Position numbers and translations under genes: made by a program
NCBI GenBank assembly: GCA_028871175.1
Contig: JAGWNU010000002.1
Coordinates: 1-64,000 of the forward strand
Length of the DNA stretch: 64,000 nucleotides
Source of the DNA: Burkholderiaceae bacterium
GTDB taxonomy: Bacteria; Pseudomonadota; Gammaproteobacteria; Burkholderiales; Burkholderiaceae
Direction: 5' to 3'
The notes under the pieces: model-generated
What the model saw: the letters and a program-made list of their open reading frames with translations, nothing else
What the model was told of the DNA's origin: nothing
The model's database searches: none
Shown: positions 27,194-35,089 of the stretch, one piece after another
How the letters are laid out: the number at the start of each line of letters is the position of its first letter
How positions within the stretch are numbered: the first letter of the stretch is position 1

Positions 27194-28510
27194 ATGCAAT
27201 CCATCCGCAAAACCCTGCTGTGGTGGCTGGCCGGCGGTCTGCTGGCGGGCATCGTCATTGCCACCGGCCTGATCTATGCGCAGGCCCGACAGGAGGCCAA
27301 CGCGCTGTTCGACTACCAGATGCAGCAGATGGCCGCCGCCCTGCCCAGCCAGTGGATCGACCCGCCTCCCCCGGCGCTGGCCGCCATTGCGCGCGACGAC
27401 GATGTCGTGATCCGCATCTGGGACGACTCCGGCCGCAGCCTGTATCTCTCGCACGCGCGTCCGGACCTGCCCGAGCGCGCCGAGCTGGGTTTCTCCGACG
27501 TGCGCACGGCCGAGGGCCCCTGGCGCGTCTACAGCGTTGCCTTCGGGCCTGCCGTGGTGCAGATCGCGCAGCCCTACAGCGCGCGTCACGAGGTGGCGGC
27601 GCGCATGGCCCTGCGCACGGTGGCGCCGCTGCTGATCCTGCTGCCGCTGCTGGGGTGGATCGTGTGGCTGGCCGTCGGGCGTGGGCTGGCGCCGCTGGGC
27701 TTGGTCGCCACGCAGGTCCAGGCACGCGATGCGGCGGCGCTGTCGCCGCTTCCCACGCAAGGCCTGCCGGATGAGATCCGCCCGCTCACCAGTGCGTTGA
27801 ACGATCTGCTCGCCCGTCTCGGGACTGCGCTGGCGCACCAGCGTGCGTTCGTCGCCGATGCCGCGCATGCGCTGCGCACGCCGCTGGCCGCCCTCAAGCT
27901 GCAGCTGCAGGTGGCCGACCGCGCGCAGAGCGAGGAAGAACGCCGGGCCGCGCATGCCGACCTGCATCGCGGCGTGGAGCGCATGATCCGCCTGGTCGGC
28001 CAGTTGCTGACCCTGGCGCGGCAGGAGCCCGGCGCCGCCGACCCGCAGCGCGCGCCGGTGGCACTCGACGCCGTGGCGGCCGATGTGGTCGCCGAGCTGT
28101 CCCCGGCGGCCATTCACAAGGGCATCGATCTGGGTATCGATGTGGCGTCCCAGCCGGCGTCCGTCCTGGGCAGTGCCGATGCGTTGCGCGTGCTGCTGGT
28201 CAATCTTGTCGACAACGCGCTGTGCTACTGCCCCCGCGGCTCGCGCGTCGACGTGTCGACCAGCCACACGCCCGATGGCGGTGTGCAGCTCGTCGTGGAA
28301 GACGACGGCCCCGGCATTCCCGCAGAAGAGCGCGAACGCGTGCTCGACCGCTTCTACCGCCCTACGCACGCGCCGACCGGCGGCAGCGGCCTCGGCCTGG
28401 CCATCGTCCGGGAAATTGCCCAGGCGCATGACGCGGCGCTGGCGCTGGAAACCCGCGAGGGCGGCGGCTTGCGCGTGGTGTTGCGCTTTCCGTTCAAGGC
28501 CGAGACGTAG
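27194..28510 (+). CDS. Sensor histidine kinase (QseC-like)
   Basis: 438-residue inner membrane kinase paired with the response regulator upstream. Two membrane helices (about residues 9-29 and 143-163) flank a periplasmic sensor region of about 110 residues; a linker follows, then the phosphorylation helix with His225 in AAHALRTPLAAL, where the usual SHELRTP is slightly altered. The ATPase domain shows the N box NLVDNALCYC, the G1 box EDDGPGIP and the G2 box GGSGLGLAIV. The overall form is that of QseC/TctE-type kinases. The signal is unknown; the linkage to a periplasmic protease suggests envelope stress. Confidence 0.92.
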   Translation: MQSIRKTLLWWLAGGLLAGIVIATGLIYAQARQEANALFDYQMQQMAAALPSQWIDPPPPALAAIARDDDVVIRIWDDSGRSLYLSHARPDLPERAELGFSDVRTAEGPWRVYSVAFGPAVVQIAQPYSARHEVAARMALRTVAPLLILLPLLGWIVWLAVGRGLAPLGLVATQVQARDAAALSPLPTQGLPDEIRPLTSALNDLLARLGTALAHQRAFVADAAHALRTPLAALKLQLQVADRAQSEEERRAAHADLHRGVERMIRLVGQLLTLARQEPGAADPQRAPVALDAVAADVVAELSPAAIHKGIDLGIDVASQPASVLGSADALRVLLVNLVDNALCYCPRGSRVDVSTSHTPDGGVQLVVEDDGPGIPAEERERVLDRFYRPTHAPTGGSGLGLAIVREIAQAHDAALALETREGGGLRVVLRFPFKAET

Positions 28511-28551
28511 AAACACTTTGTTTCAAGTGACGGTTGTGCCCCGCCTGGTCG

Positions 28552-28568
28552 TTTAAGTCTTGTTTAAG
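28552..28568 (+). promoter_or_regulatory. PmrA/QseB-type response regulator box upstream of degP
   Basis: TTTAAG-TCTTG-TTTAAG is a direct repeat with 5-bp spacing, an exact match to the known PmrA pattern YTTAAG-N5-YTTAAG. It lies about 90 bp upstream of the protease ATG and just after the histidine kinase gene, so it is a natural target for the adjacent OmpR-family regulator. Confidence 0.75.
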
Positions 28569-28656
28569 TCTGCCCGCCTACGATGCCTTCAACCGATGGG
28601 CACGGCGGGCGACTCCCGCAAGCCGTGGCCCTCGCACAGCAAGAGAGGACACGACA

Positions 28657-30135
28657 ATGACGCGTCAGACCCTGGCACGCAGCGCGGCTGGCTTGGCCGC
28701 CGTGATCGCCGTCGCGGGCGGCTATGCCTATCTGCAGAAGGATGTAATTACCCGGGCGGTGGCCGCGCCCATCGCACCCGTCACCACGCCGCAAACCTCA
28801 ATGGCAACGCCTGCGGTGGCGGTGGCTGCGCCGATGGACTTCTCCGGCATCGTCGAGCGCTATGGCCCGGCCGTGGTCAACATCAGCGTGACCGCGCATG
28901 CGCAGCGCACGAGCATGCAAGGTCTGCCGCCGGGCATGAGCCCCGATGACCCGTTTGCCGATTTCTTCAAGCACTTCATGCCGCAGATGCCGCAGCAGCG
29001 CGGCGACCAGATCGTTCGCGGGCTGGGCTCGGGCTTCATCGTTTCGTCCGATGGCCTCATCCTGACCAATGCCCACGTGGTGGACGGCGCGCAGGAGGTC
29101 AACGTCAAGCTGACCGACCGCCGCGAGTTCAAGGCCAAGGTGCTCGGCGTGGACAAGCAATCCGACGTGGCGGTGCTGCGCATCTCGGCCAAGAACCTCC
29201 CGGTGGTCCAGATCGGCAGCCCGGCCAATACCAAGGTGGGTGAGCCGGTGGTGGCCATCGGGTCACCTTACGGGTTCGAGAACACCGTGACGGCGGGCAT
29301 CGTCAGCGCCAAGTCGCGCTCCTTGCCCGACGATACCTATGTGCCGTTCATCCAGACCGACGTGGCCGTCAACCCCGGCAACTCGGGCGGGCCGCTGTTC
29401 AATCAGCACGGCGAGGTCATCGGGATCAACTCCCAGATCTACAGCCAGACCGGCGGCTATCAGGGGCTGTCGTTCGCCATCCCCATCGACGTTGCGATGA
29501 AGGTCGAACAGCAGCTCGTGGCCACCGGCAAGGTCACGCGCGGGCGCCTTGGCATCGCCGTGCAGGAGGTCGACCAGTCCCTGGCGGATTCCTTCAATCT
29601 GCCCAAGCCGGAGGGTGCGCTGGTCAACTCTGTCGAGTCTGATGGTCCTGCCGCAAAGGCCGGCCTGCAGCCTGGCGACGTGATCCTCCAGATCAACGGG
29701 GCACGCATCGACCGCTCGGGCGATCTGCCGGAACAGGTGGCCGACATCAAGCCGGGTACGACGGTGCCGCTGCAGATCATGCGTCAGGGCAAGCCGACCA
29801 CGCTGTCGGTGACTGTGGGCGCAGCCAAGGACGCCAAGGTGGCATCCAATGACAAGGCGGCCCCCAACCAGGGACGCCTGGGTTTGGCGGTGCGTCCGCT
29901 GCAACCCGACGAGAAGCGTCAGAGCGGCCTGCCGGGCGGCCTGGTGGTGATGGAGGCGAGCGGTCCGTCAGCCAAGGTCGGTATCCAGCCCGGCGACGTG
30001 ATCCTCTCGCTCAATGGCACGCCGGTGTCGTCGGTGCAGGAGCTGCGAACGTTGGTCGAGCGCGCCGGCAAGCATGTCGCCCTGCTGGTGCAGCGTGACG
30101 ATACGAAGATTTTCGTGCCGGTGGATCTGGGCTGA
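28657..30135 (+). CDS. degP: Periplasmic serine protease, DegP/MucD (Do) family
   Basis: Envelope quality-control protease and chaperone, 492 residues from ATG 28657. An N-terminal export signal or anchor (about residues 8-26) precedes the trypsin-like domain; the catalytic triad is His140 in TNAHVVDG, Asp170 in KQSDVAVL and Ser243 in NPGNSGGPLF. Two PDZ domains follow (about 285-375 and 390-485). The upstream PmrA/QseB-like box and the two-component genes suggest inducible expression. A strong terminator follows. The genome probably carries other paralogues, so the exact DegP or MucD name is a family call. Confidence 0.93.
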   Translation: MTRQTLARSAAGLAAVIAVAGGYAYLQKDVITRAVAAPIAPVTTPQTSMATPAVAVAAPMDFSGIVERYGPAVVNISVTAHAQRTSMQGLPPGMSPDDPFADFFKHFMPQMPQQRGDQIVRGLGSGFIVSSDGLILTNAHVVDGAQEVNVKLTDRREFKAKVLGVDKQSDVAVLRISAKNLPVVQIGSPANTKVGEPVVAIGSPYGFENTVTAGIVSAKSRSLPDDTYVPFIQTDVAVNPGNSGGPLFNQHGEVIGINSQIYSQTGGYQGLSFAIPIDVAMKVEQQLVATGKVTRGRLGIAVQEVDQSLADSFNLPKPEGALVNSVESDGPAAKAGLQPGDVILQINGARIDRSGDLPEQVADIKPGTTVPLQIMRQGKPTTLSVTVGAAKDAKVASNDKAAPNQGRLGLAVRPLQPDEKRQSGLPGGLVVMEASGPSAKVGIQPGDVILSLNGTPVSSVQELRTLVERAGKHVALLVQRDDTKIFVPVDLG

Positions 30136-30179
30136 CGCCGGCTCACCGGGTTCTGTTGTTTGTTCGGTGCCTGCATGTT

Positions 30180-30220
30180 GCGGCGCGCGTCCCGAAGGGG
30201 GCCGCGCCGCTTTTCTTTTT
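30180..30220 (+). terminator. Rho-independent terminator after degP
   Basis: Perfect 8-bp GC stem GCGGCGCG (30180-30187) / CGCGCCGC (30203-30210), a loop with an internal CCC/GGG pairing, and the T-rich tail TTTTCTTTTT (30211-30220). It ends the degP transcript right at the stop codon of the convergent chorismate mutase gene. Confidence 0.85.
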
Positions 30221-30819
30221 CAGGAACGTGCCGAACGCTGCCAGCACAGTCTTGCCGTGGCGCGGTCCAGGGCGACGCGATGCAGCGTATCGAGCGATTT
30301 CTCGCGGGCGACGCGTTCGGCGTCGAGTGCGACCTGTGTCGCGCAGTCTGCCCGGGCGCGGGCAGGCCCGGCCTCGTGCAGCCCCTGCAGGATGGCTTTC
30401 TGCAGCGTATCGAGTTGCGGTCGGATGGTGTTCGGCAGGCTCTGCCGCGGCGCCGTGGGCGCACTGCCTGCCCTGCGCCAATCGTTGAGCAGGGCGTATT
30501 GCACTGTCTTGTTGGCTTCGATCTGGTCGGTGAAGACCTCTGCCGCGTCCGCTGCCTGCACGCCGTAGGCAGGCGCCATGGCCGAGACGTTCGCAATGAC
30601 CTGGGCTTCGCGCGCCGGGTCGTAGACCGGCTGGCCGGAGTCCCATTTGCTCAGGGCGACCTGATCTGCGGTGAGGAGGCGATCGGCGAGATGGCGCAGC
30701 ACCGGTGCGAACGCGCCTTCCTGCGCGCCGGCCTGGGTTGCACAACCCGCCACGAGCCAGCAGGCACAGGCGAGAGCAGCGCCCTTGCGGGCGGCGGGAC
30801 GCTTGAGAAGGTTCGTCAT
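30220..30819 (-). CDS. aroQ: Exported chorismate mutase (AroQ gamma class)
   Basis: 199 residues from ATG 30817-30819. An N-terminal signal with the lipobox-like VAGC at residues about 24-27 indicates export to the periplasm or a lipoprotein. The mature part has the AroQ helical pattern: ADRLLTADQVALSKWDSGQPVYD with the conserved Arg and Lys, followed by REAQVI. Periplasmic monofunctional chorismate mutases of this class convert chorismate to prephenate outside the cytoplasm; their role is unclear, and some are secreted by plant pathogens and parasites. It converges on degP and shares the terminator region. Confidence 0.82.
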   Translation of the reverse strand: MTNLLKRPAARKGAALACACWLVAGCATQAGAQEGAFAPVLRHLADRLLTADQVALSKWDSGQPVYDPAREAQVIANVSAMAPAYGVQAADAAEVFTDQIEANKTVQYALLNDWRRAGSAPTAPRQSLPNTIRPQLDTLQKAILQGLHEAGPARARADCATQVALDAERVAREKSLDTLHRVALDRATARLCWQRSARS

Positions 30820-31009
30820 GCTGCGTGTCCTGTTGGGAGGAGCCGCCATGATACCGAAGCGCAACGTCCTCGCGGTCGACAGCGTCGCGCTGGTGCCCGC
30901 CACCATTGCGTTTGCACGTGCTGTTCGTCATAAACCCAGGTATCATGCGGGCTACGCGCCATATGTGTCCGCAAAGCCTGCGGCGGCGCGGCTAGCTGAG
31001 CGTACGACA

Positions 31010-31360
31010 ATGGATTTCGACCCCGATCTGGAAGGTTTGCCGCTGTTCGCCAAACCCGCATTCGGCTGGGAGGATCTGGCGTCGGCAACGCCTGCCGAAG
31101 GTTCTCCCGCCAAAGTTCCCCGCCTGCGCCGATGGCGCGGGCCCATCACGCACTGGGAGCGCGGATACCGCTCCCACTATTACCGCGACAAGCGCGGCAA
31201 GAAGCTCGGGGAAATCCACCTGAGCCCGCGCGGCCAGGTACCGCTCGTCTATCGCTGGCTGGCCGGCACGCTCTCGGGCGTGGAAGGGTCGCTGTCGCAC
31301 GCCCGCATGCGCGTGGAAGAAGCGATCGGGTTCGGGATGCGGCAGATGGCGCTTTTCTGA
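31010..31360 (+). CDS. Hypothetical protein, basic, soluble
   Basis: Unrecognised 116-residue protein starting MDFDPDLEGLP. An acidic N-terminus precedes a basic central stretch (RLRRWRGPITHWERGYRSHY) and a hydrophilic C-terminal helix. No membrane segment, signal peptide or known motif is seen. An alternative ATG at 30848 in the same frame has a strong GGGAGGAG site and would add 54 residues, but codon use there changes to rare codons, so the shorter form is preferred with low certainty. Not obviously part of an operon. Confidence 0.55.
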   Translation: MDFDPDLEGLPLFAKPAFGWEDLASATPAEGSPAKVPRLRRWRGPITHWERGYRSHYYRDKRGKKLGEIHLSPRGQVPLVYRWLAGTLSGVEGSLSHARMRVEEAIGFGMRQMALF

Positions 31361-31524
31361 GCGCGCGCGGGCGCGCTGGCTGGCACGGTCGATCCGTCGA
31401 AGCAGCCGGCGCCATGTCAGGGCGCGCCTGCCCGCGGGCATCGGTGACGGCCAGGCTGATGCGCGCTGGTTCCATCTGAAGGACACCGCCGCCGTACCGG
31501 GGCGGCCTGAGAGAGGGCTGGGTC

Positions 31525-32217
31525 GTGACAAGTGCATTTGCTTCCAACGCGTGGTTCCAGAGCCTGCCGCTCCAGGCGGCGCAGGCCCTGCTCGAATGCG
31601 CCGTGCCCGTGCCTGTCGCGGCAGGCGCTTTTCTCTTCCATCAGGGCGATTCGATGGACGGCGGTTCGCATGCGTTCTTTGGTGTTGCCAGCGGGGTGCT
31701 CAAGCTGTCGATCTTCAATGCCGAAGGCGACGAGGCCATCCTCGCCCTGGTGGAGCCCGGCAACTGGTTTGGCGGCGTGTCGACCCTTGATCAGCAACCG
31801 CGCGGCCATTGCGCGATCGCGCTGGAAGACGCCGAGGTGCTCGGCGTGAGCGTGGAGCAGTTTGAAGCGTTGATGCGCGACGCAGCGTTTGCCGGCGCGA
31901 TCGCGCGGCTGGTGGCGACGCGGCTTCGGCTGGCCTATGGCTCCCTCGCGAGTGCGGCGTTGCATGCGACGCGCGCGCGTGTGGCGCGCCGCATTGCCAT
32001 GCTGGCACACGGTGACGTATCGCAATCTTCAGAGGGGCGCACGACCATCTCCACCTCGCAGGACGCGCTGGCCATGATGCTGGGAATCAGCCGTCAGACG
32101 CTGAGCAAGGAGCTGCAGGCGCTGGTCCGGCTGGGGGCCATTCGCCTGCGCTATGGCCACCTCGAAATCGAGGACATGGCCGCGTTGCTCAACGCCACCG
32201 ACACCTGCGTCGATTAA
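31525..32217 (+). CDS. Crp/Fnr-family transcriptional regulator
   Basis: 230-residue regulator from a GTG at 31525, preceded by GAGAGGG. An N-terminal cyclic-nucleotide-binding-type beta roll (about residues 20-130) is followed by a dimer helix and a Crp-type winged helix with SQDALAMMLGISRQTLSKELQAL as the recognition region. There is no N-terminal Cys cluster, so it is not an oxygen-sensing Fnr. The effector is unknown. Its stop overlaps the convergent panE-like stop by four bases. Confidence 0.85.
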   Translation: MTSAFASNAWFQSLPLQAAQALLECAVPVPVAAGAFLFHQGDSMDGGSHAFFGVASGVLKLSIFNAEGDEAILALVEPGNWFGGVSTLDQQPRGHCAIALEDAEVLGVSVEQFEALMRDAAFAGAIARLVATRLRLAYGSLASAALHATRARVARRIAMLAHGDVSQSSEGRTTISTSQDALAMMLGISRQTLSKELQALVRLGAIRLRYGHLEIEDMAALLNATDTCVD

Positions 32218-33227
32218 GCCCCGGAGCGCAAGGCCGCCAGCAGATCGGGGCCCGACCAGCTCGGTCGGGGCACGGCCGCTTCCGCGGCATGCACGAGCGC
32301 GCAAAGCCGCGCATTCACCGGTGCCTGCTGCCCCAGGCGTTCCGCCAGCCGAACAACCTCGCCGTTGATCCAGTCGACCTCGGTGGCACGCCCCGCCGCC
32401 AGATCGTCCGACATGGACGAACGCGCCAGCGGATCGATGGCAAGCATCTTTCCGCCCAGCCGCGCAAAGAGCGCATCGGGCGTTGCAAGCAGGCGCGGAA
32501 TCCATGCGGGCGGCACCGGTGTCAATCTGGCCGGCCGGATACCCGCACGCGTGAGCAGCCTCAGCGCCTCGCTTTGCGCCAGCGCCAGGCAGCGGCGATA
32601 GGCACGCTGCGACAGTTGTTCTTTCAACGGGCGGTTGGCCAGCGCATTGACGGCGTTGTTCAGGTTGAGCAGCAGCTTGGCCCATTGCACCGCCATCATG
32701 TCGGTGCGCTCCATCAGCGGCAATCCCGCACGCCGGAAGTCGTCGACGAATGGCCGCAGCGCATGCGATGCAGCCACTTCCAGTTCACCGCCCGTCCCCT
32801 GATGAAAAGCGCCCGGTGCTGGCTGCATGACATTGAACGGCACCATGCCGGCCAGCACGGTGTGTTGCGGCAGCGCGGCCCGCAGCACGTCGGCATTGCC
32901 CAGGCCGTTCTGGAAACTGACCACGGTGGTGCCGGGGCGCAACAGCGGCTTGAGCTCGTCTGCAACGGACGGCGTCGCGGCGGATTTGACGGTCACGAGA
33001 ACGAGTTCTGCGCTGGCCGCCGCGCTGGCGTCGGTCACATACGGCATGCCCGAGGCAGGCACCCGCCAGCGGCCGCCGCGATAGTCCGTGAGCGTCAGGC
33101 CGTGCGCGCCCAGTTCGCTGCCGATGCGTGCGCGGCCGACCAGCGTGACGTCGGCGCCCGCCGCCAGCAGACGGCCGCCGAGATAGCAGCCGATCGAGCC
33201 GGCCCCCACAATGCAGATCTTCGCCAT
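32214..33227 (-). CDS. panE: 2-dehydropantoate 2-reductase-like oxidoreductase
   Basis: 337-residue NADPH-dependent ketopantoate reductase family protein. The Rossmann motif VGAGSIGCYLG occupies residues 7-17, the catalytic Lys is in QWAKLLLNLNN and the conserved C-terminal TEVDWINGEVV segment follows. Canonical PanE makes pantoate for coenzyme A; however, bacteria often carry several paralogues acting on other 2-keto acids. It is unlinked here to pantothenate genes, so the exact reaction stays open. It is upstream of nothing obvious and follows phoD at 22 bp on the same strand, perhaps co-transcribed. Confidence 0.82.
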   Translation of the reverse strand: MAKICIVGAGSIGCYLGGRLLAAGADVTLVGRARIGSELGAHGLTLTDYRGGRWRVPASGMPYVTDASAAASAELVLVTVKSAATPSVADELKPLLRPGTTVVSFQNGLGNADVLRAALPQHTVLAGMVPFNVMQPAPGAFHQGTGGELEVAASHALRPFVDDFRRAGLPLMERTDMMAVQWAKLLLNLNNAVNALANRPLKEQLSQRAYRRCLALAQSEALRLLTRAGIRPARLTPVPPAWIPRLLATPDALFARLGGKMLAIDPLARSSMSDDLAAGRATEVDWINGEVVRLAERLGQQAPVNARLCALVHAAEAAVPRPSWSGPDLLAALRSGA

Positions 33228-33249
33228 GCAACTCCTTGATCGGGATCGG

Positions 33250-34917
33250 TCAAGCCAGGCGCGGCACCTCGTACACCAGGGCCGGCTGGAGTGTGTCGAT
33301 GGCTTCCACCGGCTCGGGTGGCCGCCACATGAACAGCGAGAAGATCATCTTCTCGGGTGTCACGTCGATGATGGTAAAGCCATTCTTCTCAGTCGGGCGC
33401 AGCGCCTCCTGCATGGCGACGGACAGCGCCGGCGTGGTTTCGATGCTGCGGAAGGCCGAAGGGAAGGCGAGGTCGCCGGTGCCGAGCGTGCCGGTCATGA
33501 CCGTGTGCACAGGCTGCGCGAAGGCCAGATCTGCCGAGCGCGACATCGACCCGGCCGCCGAGGCATGGAAGTCGCCCTGCACGATCACGGCCGCGCGCTG
33601 CTTCTGCTCGGCAAGCGCAGCCACCAGGCGCTGGTGCTGTGCATGCCAGCCGCTCTGCCAGCCGGGCTTGGGCTGGTTGGCGACGAGGCGGCCGGTCTTC
33701 CGGTCGAGCAGGTCCGGATACCAGTCGCCCAGCTTGCCCGACGAATACGCAAACGGCAGCGACGGCACGTGGAAGAAGTGCGCGGTGTCTTCGGCGTGTG
33801 TGCGTGCCACGAGCCAGTCTTCCACCCACTGCGGTACCACGCGTGCGTGAATGCCCTTGTTGTCGAGAAAGCGCCGGCAGTCGTACAGCACGGCTTCGAG
33901 CAGCGCACCGTACCGCAGCGTGCCGAAGGCGCTGTTGGTGTCGGCGGGCATGCCGGCCTTGTCACCGCCGGGCAGCCACACGGGGCGGTTCGCGTCGGGC
34001 AGAAATTCGGGGTAGTAGCGATGTTGCGTCAACTCTGCACCCACGAGGCCGTAAGGCTCCGGCGGGAGGGTGGCGACCTTGTCGTCAAACTCGTCGTTCT
34101 CGAACGTGTCGTGGTCGTCGGTCAGGAAATACGCGGGCGTGGAGCGCAGCGTGGTGCCGTATAGCCCGCTGATCTGGTAGTCGCACACGCGCGTGAAGAT
34201 GGCTTCGTTCTTCGGGTGCCACATTGGCACCGACATGTCGAGCGCGCCGCCAAACTTCGCCCACATCAGTTCGCGCACCTGGTGGGCAAACGGCTTGTTC
34301 TGCGAGGTCTGCAGATCCCAGTAGATGTGGTCGCCGTTGGCGATGACGGTGTCGGGCGCGAACGACATGCCGCGCGCGAGCAGGCGGCGGCGCGCGGCCA
34401 TGTCCAGCCACGCGGTCTTGCCGGCCACCGGCGGGCCGTCGTAGCCGCCGGCGCAGGTGTAGGCCAGGATGCGCAGGCGCGCGGGGGTGGCATCGGGCGC
34501 GGGAAAGGTGCGCAGCGGCCACGCGTCGGCCAGCGGCTTGCCGCTCGCATCGACAATGCGCAGCGTGTACTGCGTGGCGGGCTGCAGGCCGCGTACGTCG
34601 AAGCGCCAGAAGCGGCCGGCGGCATCAGTCTGCTCGCCGGCGACGCGCCTGCCGTTGACCATCAGCCACGGCGCACGCGCAAGCGATGCCTGGAACGACG
34701 CCTTGATGAGAAAGCGGTCGTGGCTGGCAGCGGGAATCAGGTGTGCAAGCTGGCCAGCGTGCCAGTTCGCATCGGGCGCATGCGCGCCGGCCTGTGCGCT
34801 GTCGGGCAGGCTCACGCCCAGCGCGCCGAGGCCGGCGGCGGCCGTGCCGAGTGTCAGGAAGTCGCGCCGGCTCATGCCGTGCGGGGCGTTGCAGTGCGGT
34901 GGGGTACGTGAAGGCAT
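33250..34917 (-). CDS. phoD: PhoD-family alkaline phosphatase / phosphodiesterase (Tat-exported)
   Basis: 555-residue metallophosphoesterase. The N-terminus has the twin-arginine motif SRRDFLTLG (residues 16-24) and a hydrophobic stretch to about residue 45, so it is exported folded. After an N-terminal beta-sandwich, the metal-binding core shows NGDHIYWD, TDDHDTFEND and DFHASAAG motifs. PhoD enzymes release phosphate from phosphomono- and diesters using calcium and iron. No Pho box was identified. A transcriptional link to the panE-like gene downstream is possible. Confidence 0.85.
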   Translation of the reverse strand: MPSRTPPHCNAPHGMSRRDFLTLGTAAAGLGALGVSLPDSAQAGAHAPDANWHAGQLAHLIPAASHDRFLIKASFQASLARAPWLMVNGRRVAGEQTDAAGRFWRFDVRGLQPATQYTLRIVDASGKPLADAWPLRTFPAPDATPARLRILAYTCAGGYDGPPVAGKTAWLDMAARRRLLARGMSFAPDTVIANGDHIYWDLQTSQNKPFAHQVRELMWAKFGGALDMSVPMWHPKNEAIFTRVCDYQISGLYGTTLRSTPAYFLTDDHDTFENDEFDDKVATLPPEPYGLVGAELTQHRYYPEFLPDANRPVWLPGGDKAGMPADTNSAFGTLRYGALLEAVLYDCRRFLDNKGIHARVVPQWVEDWLVARTHAEDTAHFFHVPSLPFAYSSGKLGDWYPDLLDRKTGRLVANQPKPGWQSGWHAQHQRLVAALAEQKQRAAVIVQGDFHASAAGSMSRSADLAFAQPVHTVMTGTLGTGDLAFPSAFRSIETTPALSVAMQEALRPTEKNGFTIIDVTPEKMIFSLFMWRPPEPVEAIDTLQPALVYEVPRLA

Positions 34918-35030
34918 CGTCCATCCTCTGGCGGGGTGCGGGAAGCGCCATCGTGCCGAGGTGGCTGCCGGGTTGAATGTTCAGATTTTGACAATCTAGG
35001 GTTAGTCCTCACCGCAGGCTTTCATGACAA

Positions 35031-35060
35031 ACGCCCCGCTGGCCGAAGCCACCGGGGCGT
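35031..35060 (-). terminator. Terminator-like hairpin after the beta-propeller/discoidin gene
   Basis: ACGCCCCG (35031-35038) pairs with CGGGGCGT (35053-35060); the pairing can extend outward by GACAA/TTGTC. On the minus strand it is followed by TTGTC, a weak T-run. It lies between the 35090-36508 gene and the phoD promoter, the right place to end the former's transcript. Confidence 0.6.
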
Positions 35061-35089
35061 TGTCATGTCTGCCTGTTCAGGAGGCTCGC

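Noticed and set aside
26420..28516. 698-codon minus-strand frame opposite the two-component genes
   Set aside because: Antisense shadow: His/Arg/Gln-rich product with no recognisable features, while the plus strand encodes a complete regulator and kinase.
33236..33253. FNR-like box TTGA-N10-TCAA between panE and phoD genes
   Set aside because: Spacing is 4 bp longer than a real Fnr/Crp site and it lies at the end of phoD, not in a promoter.
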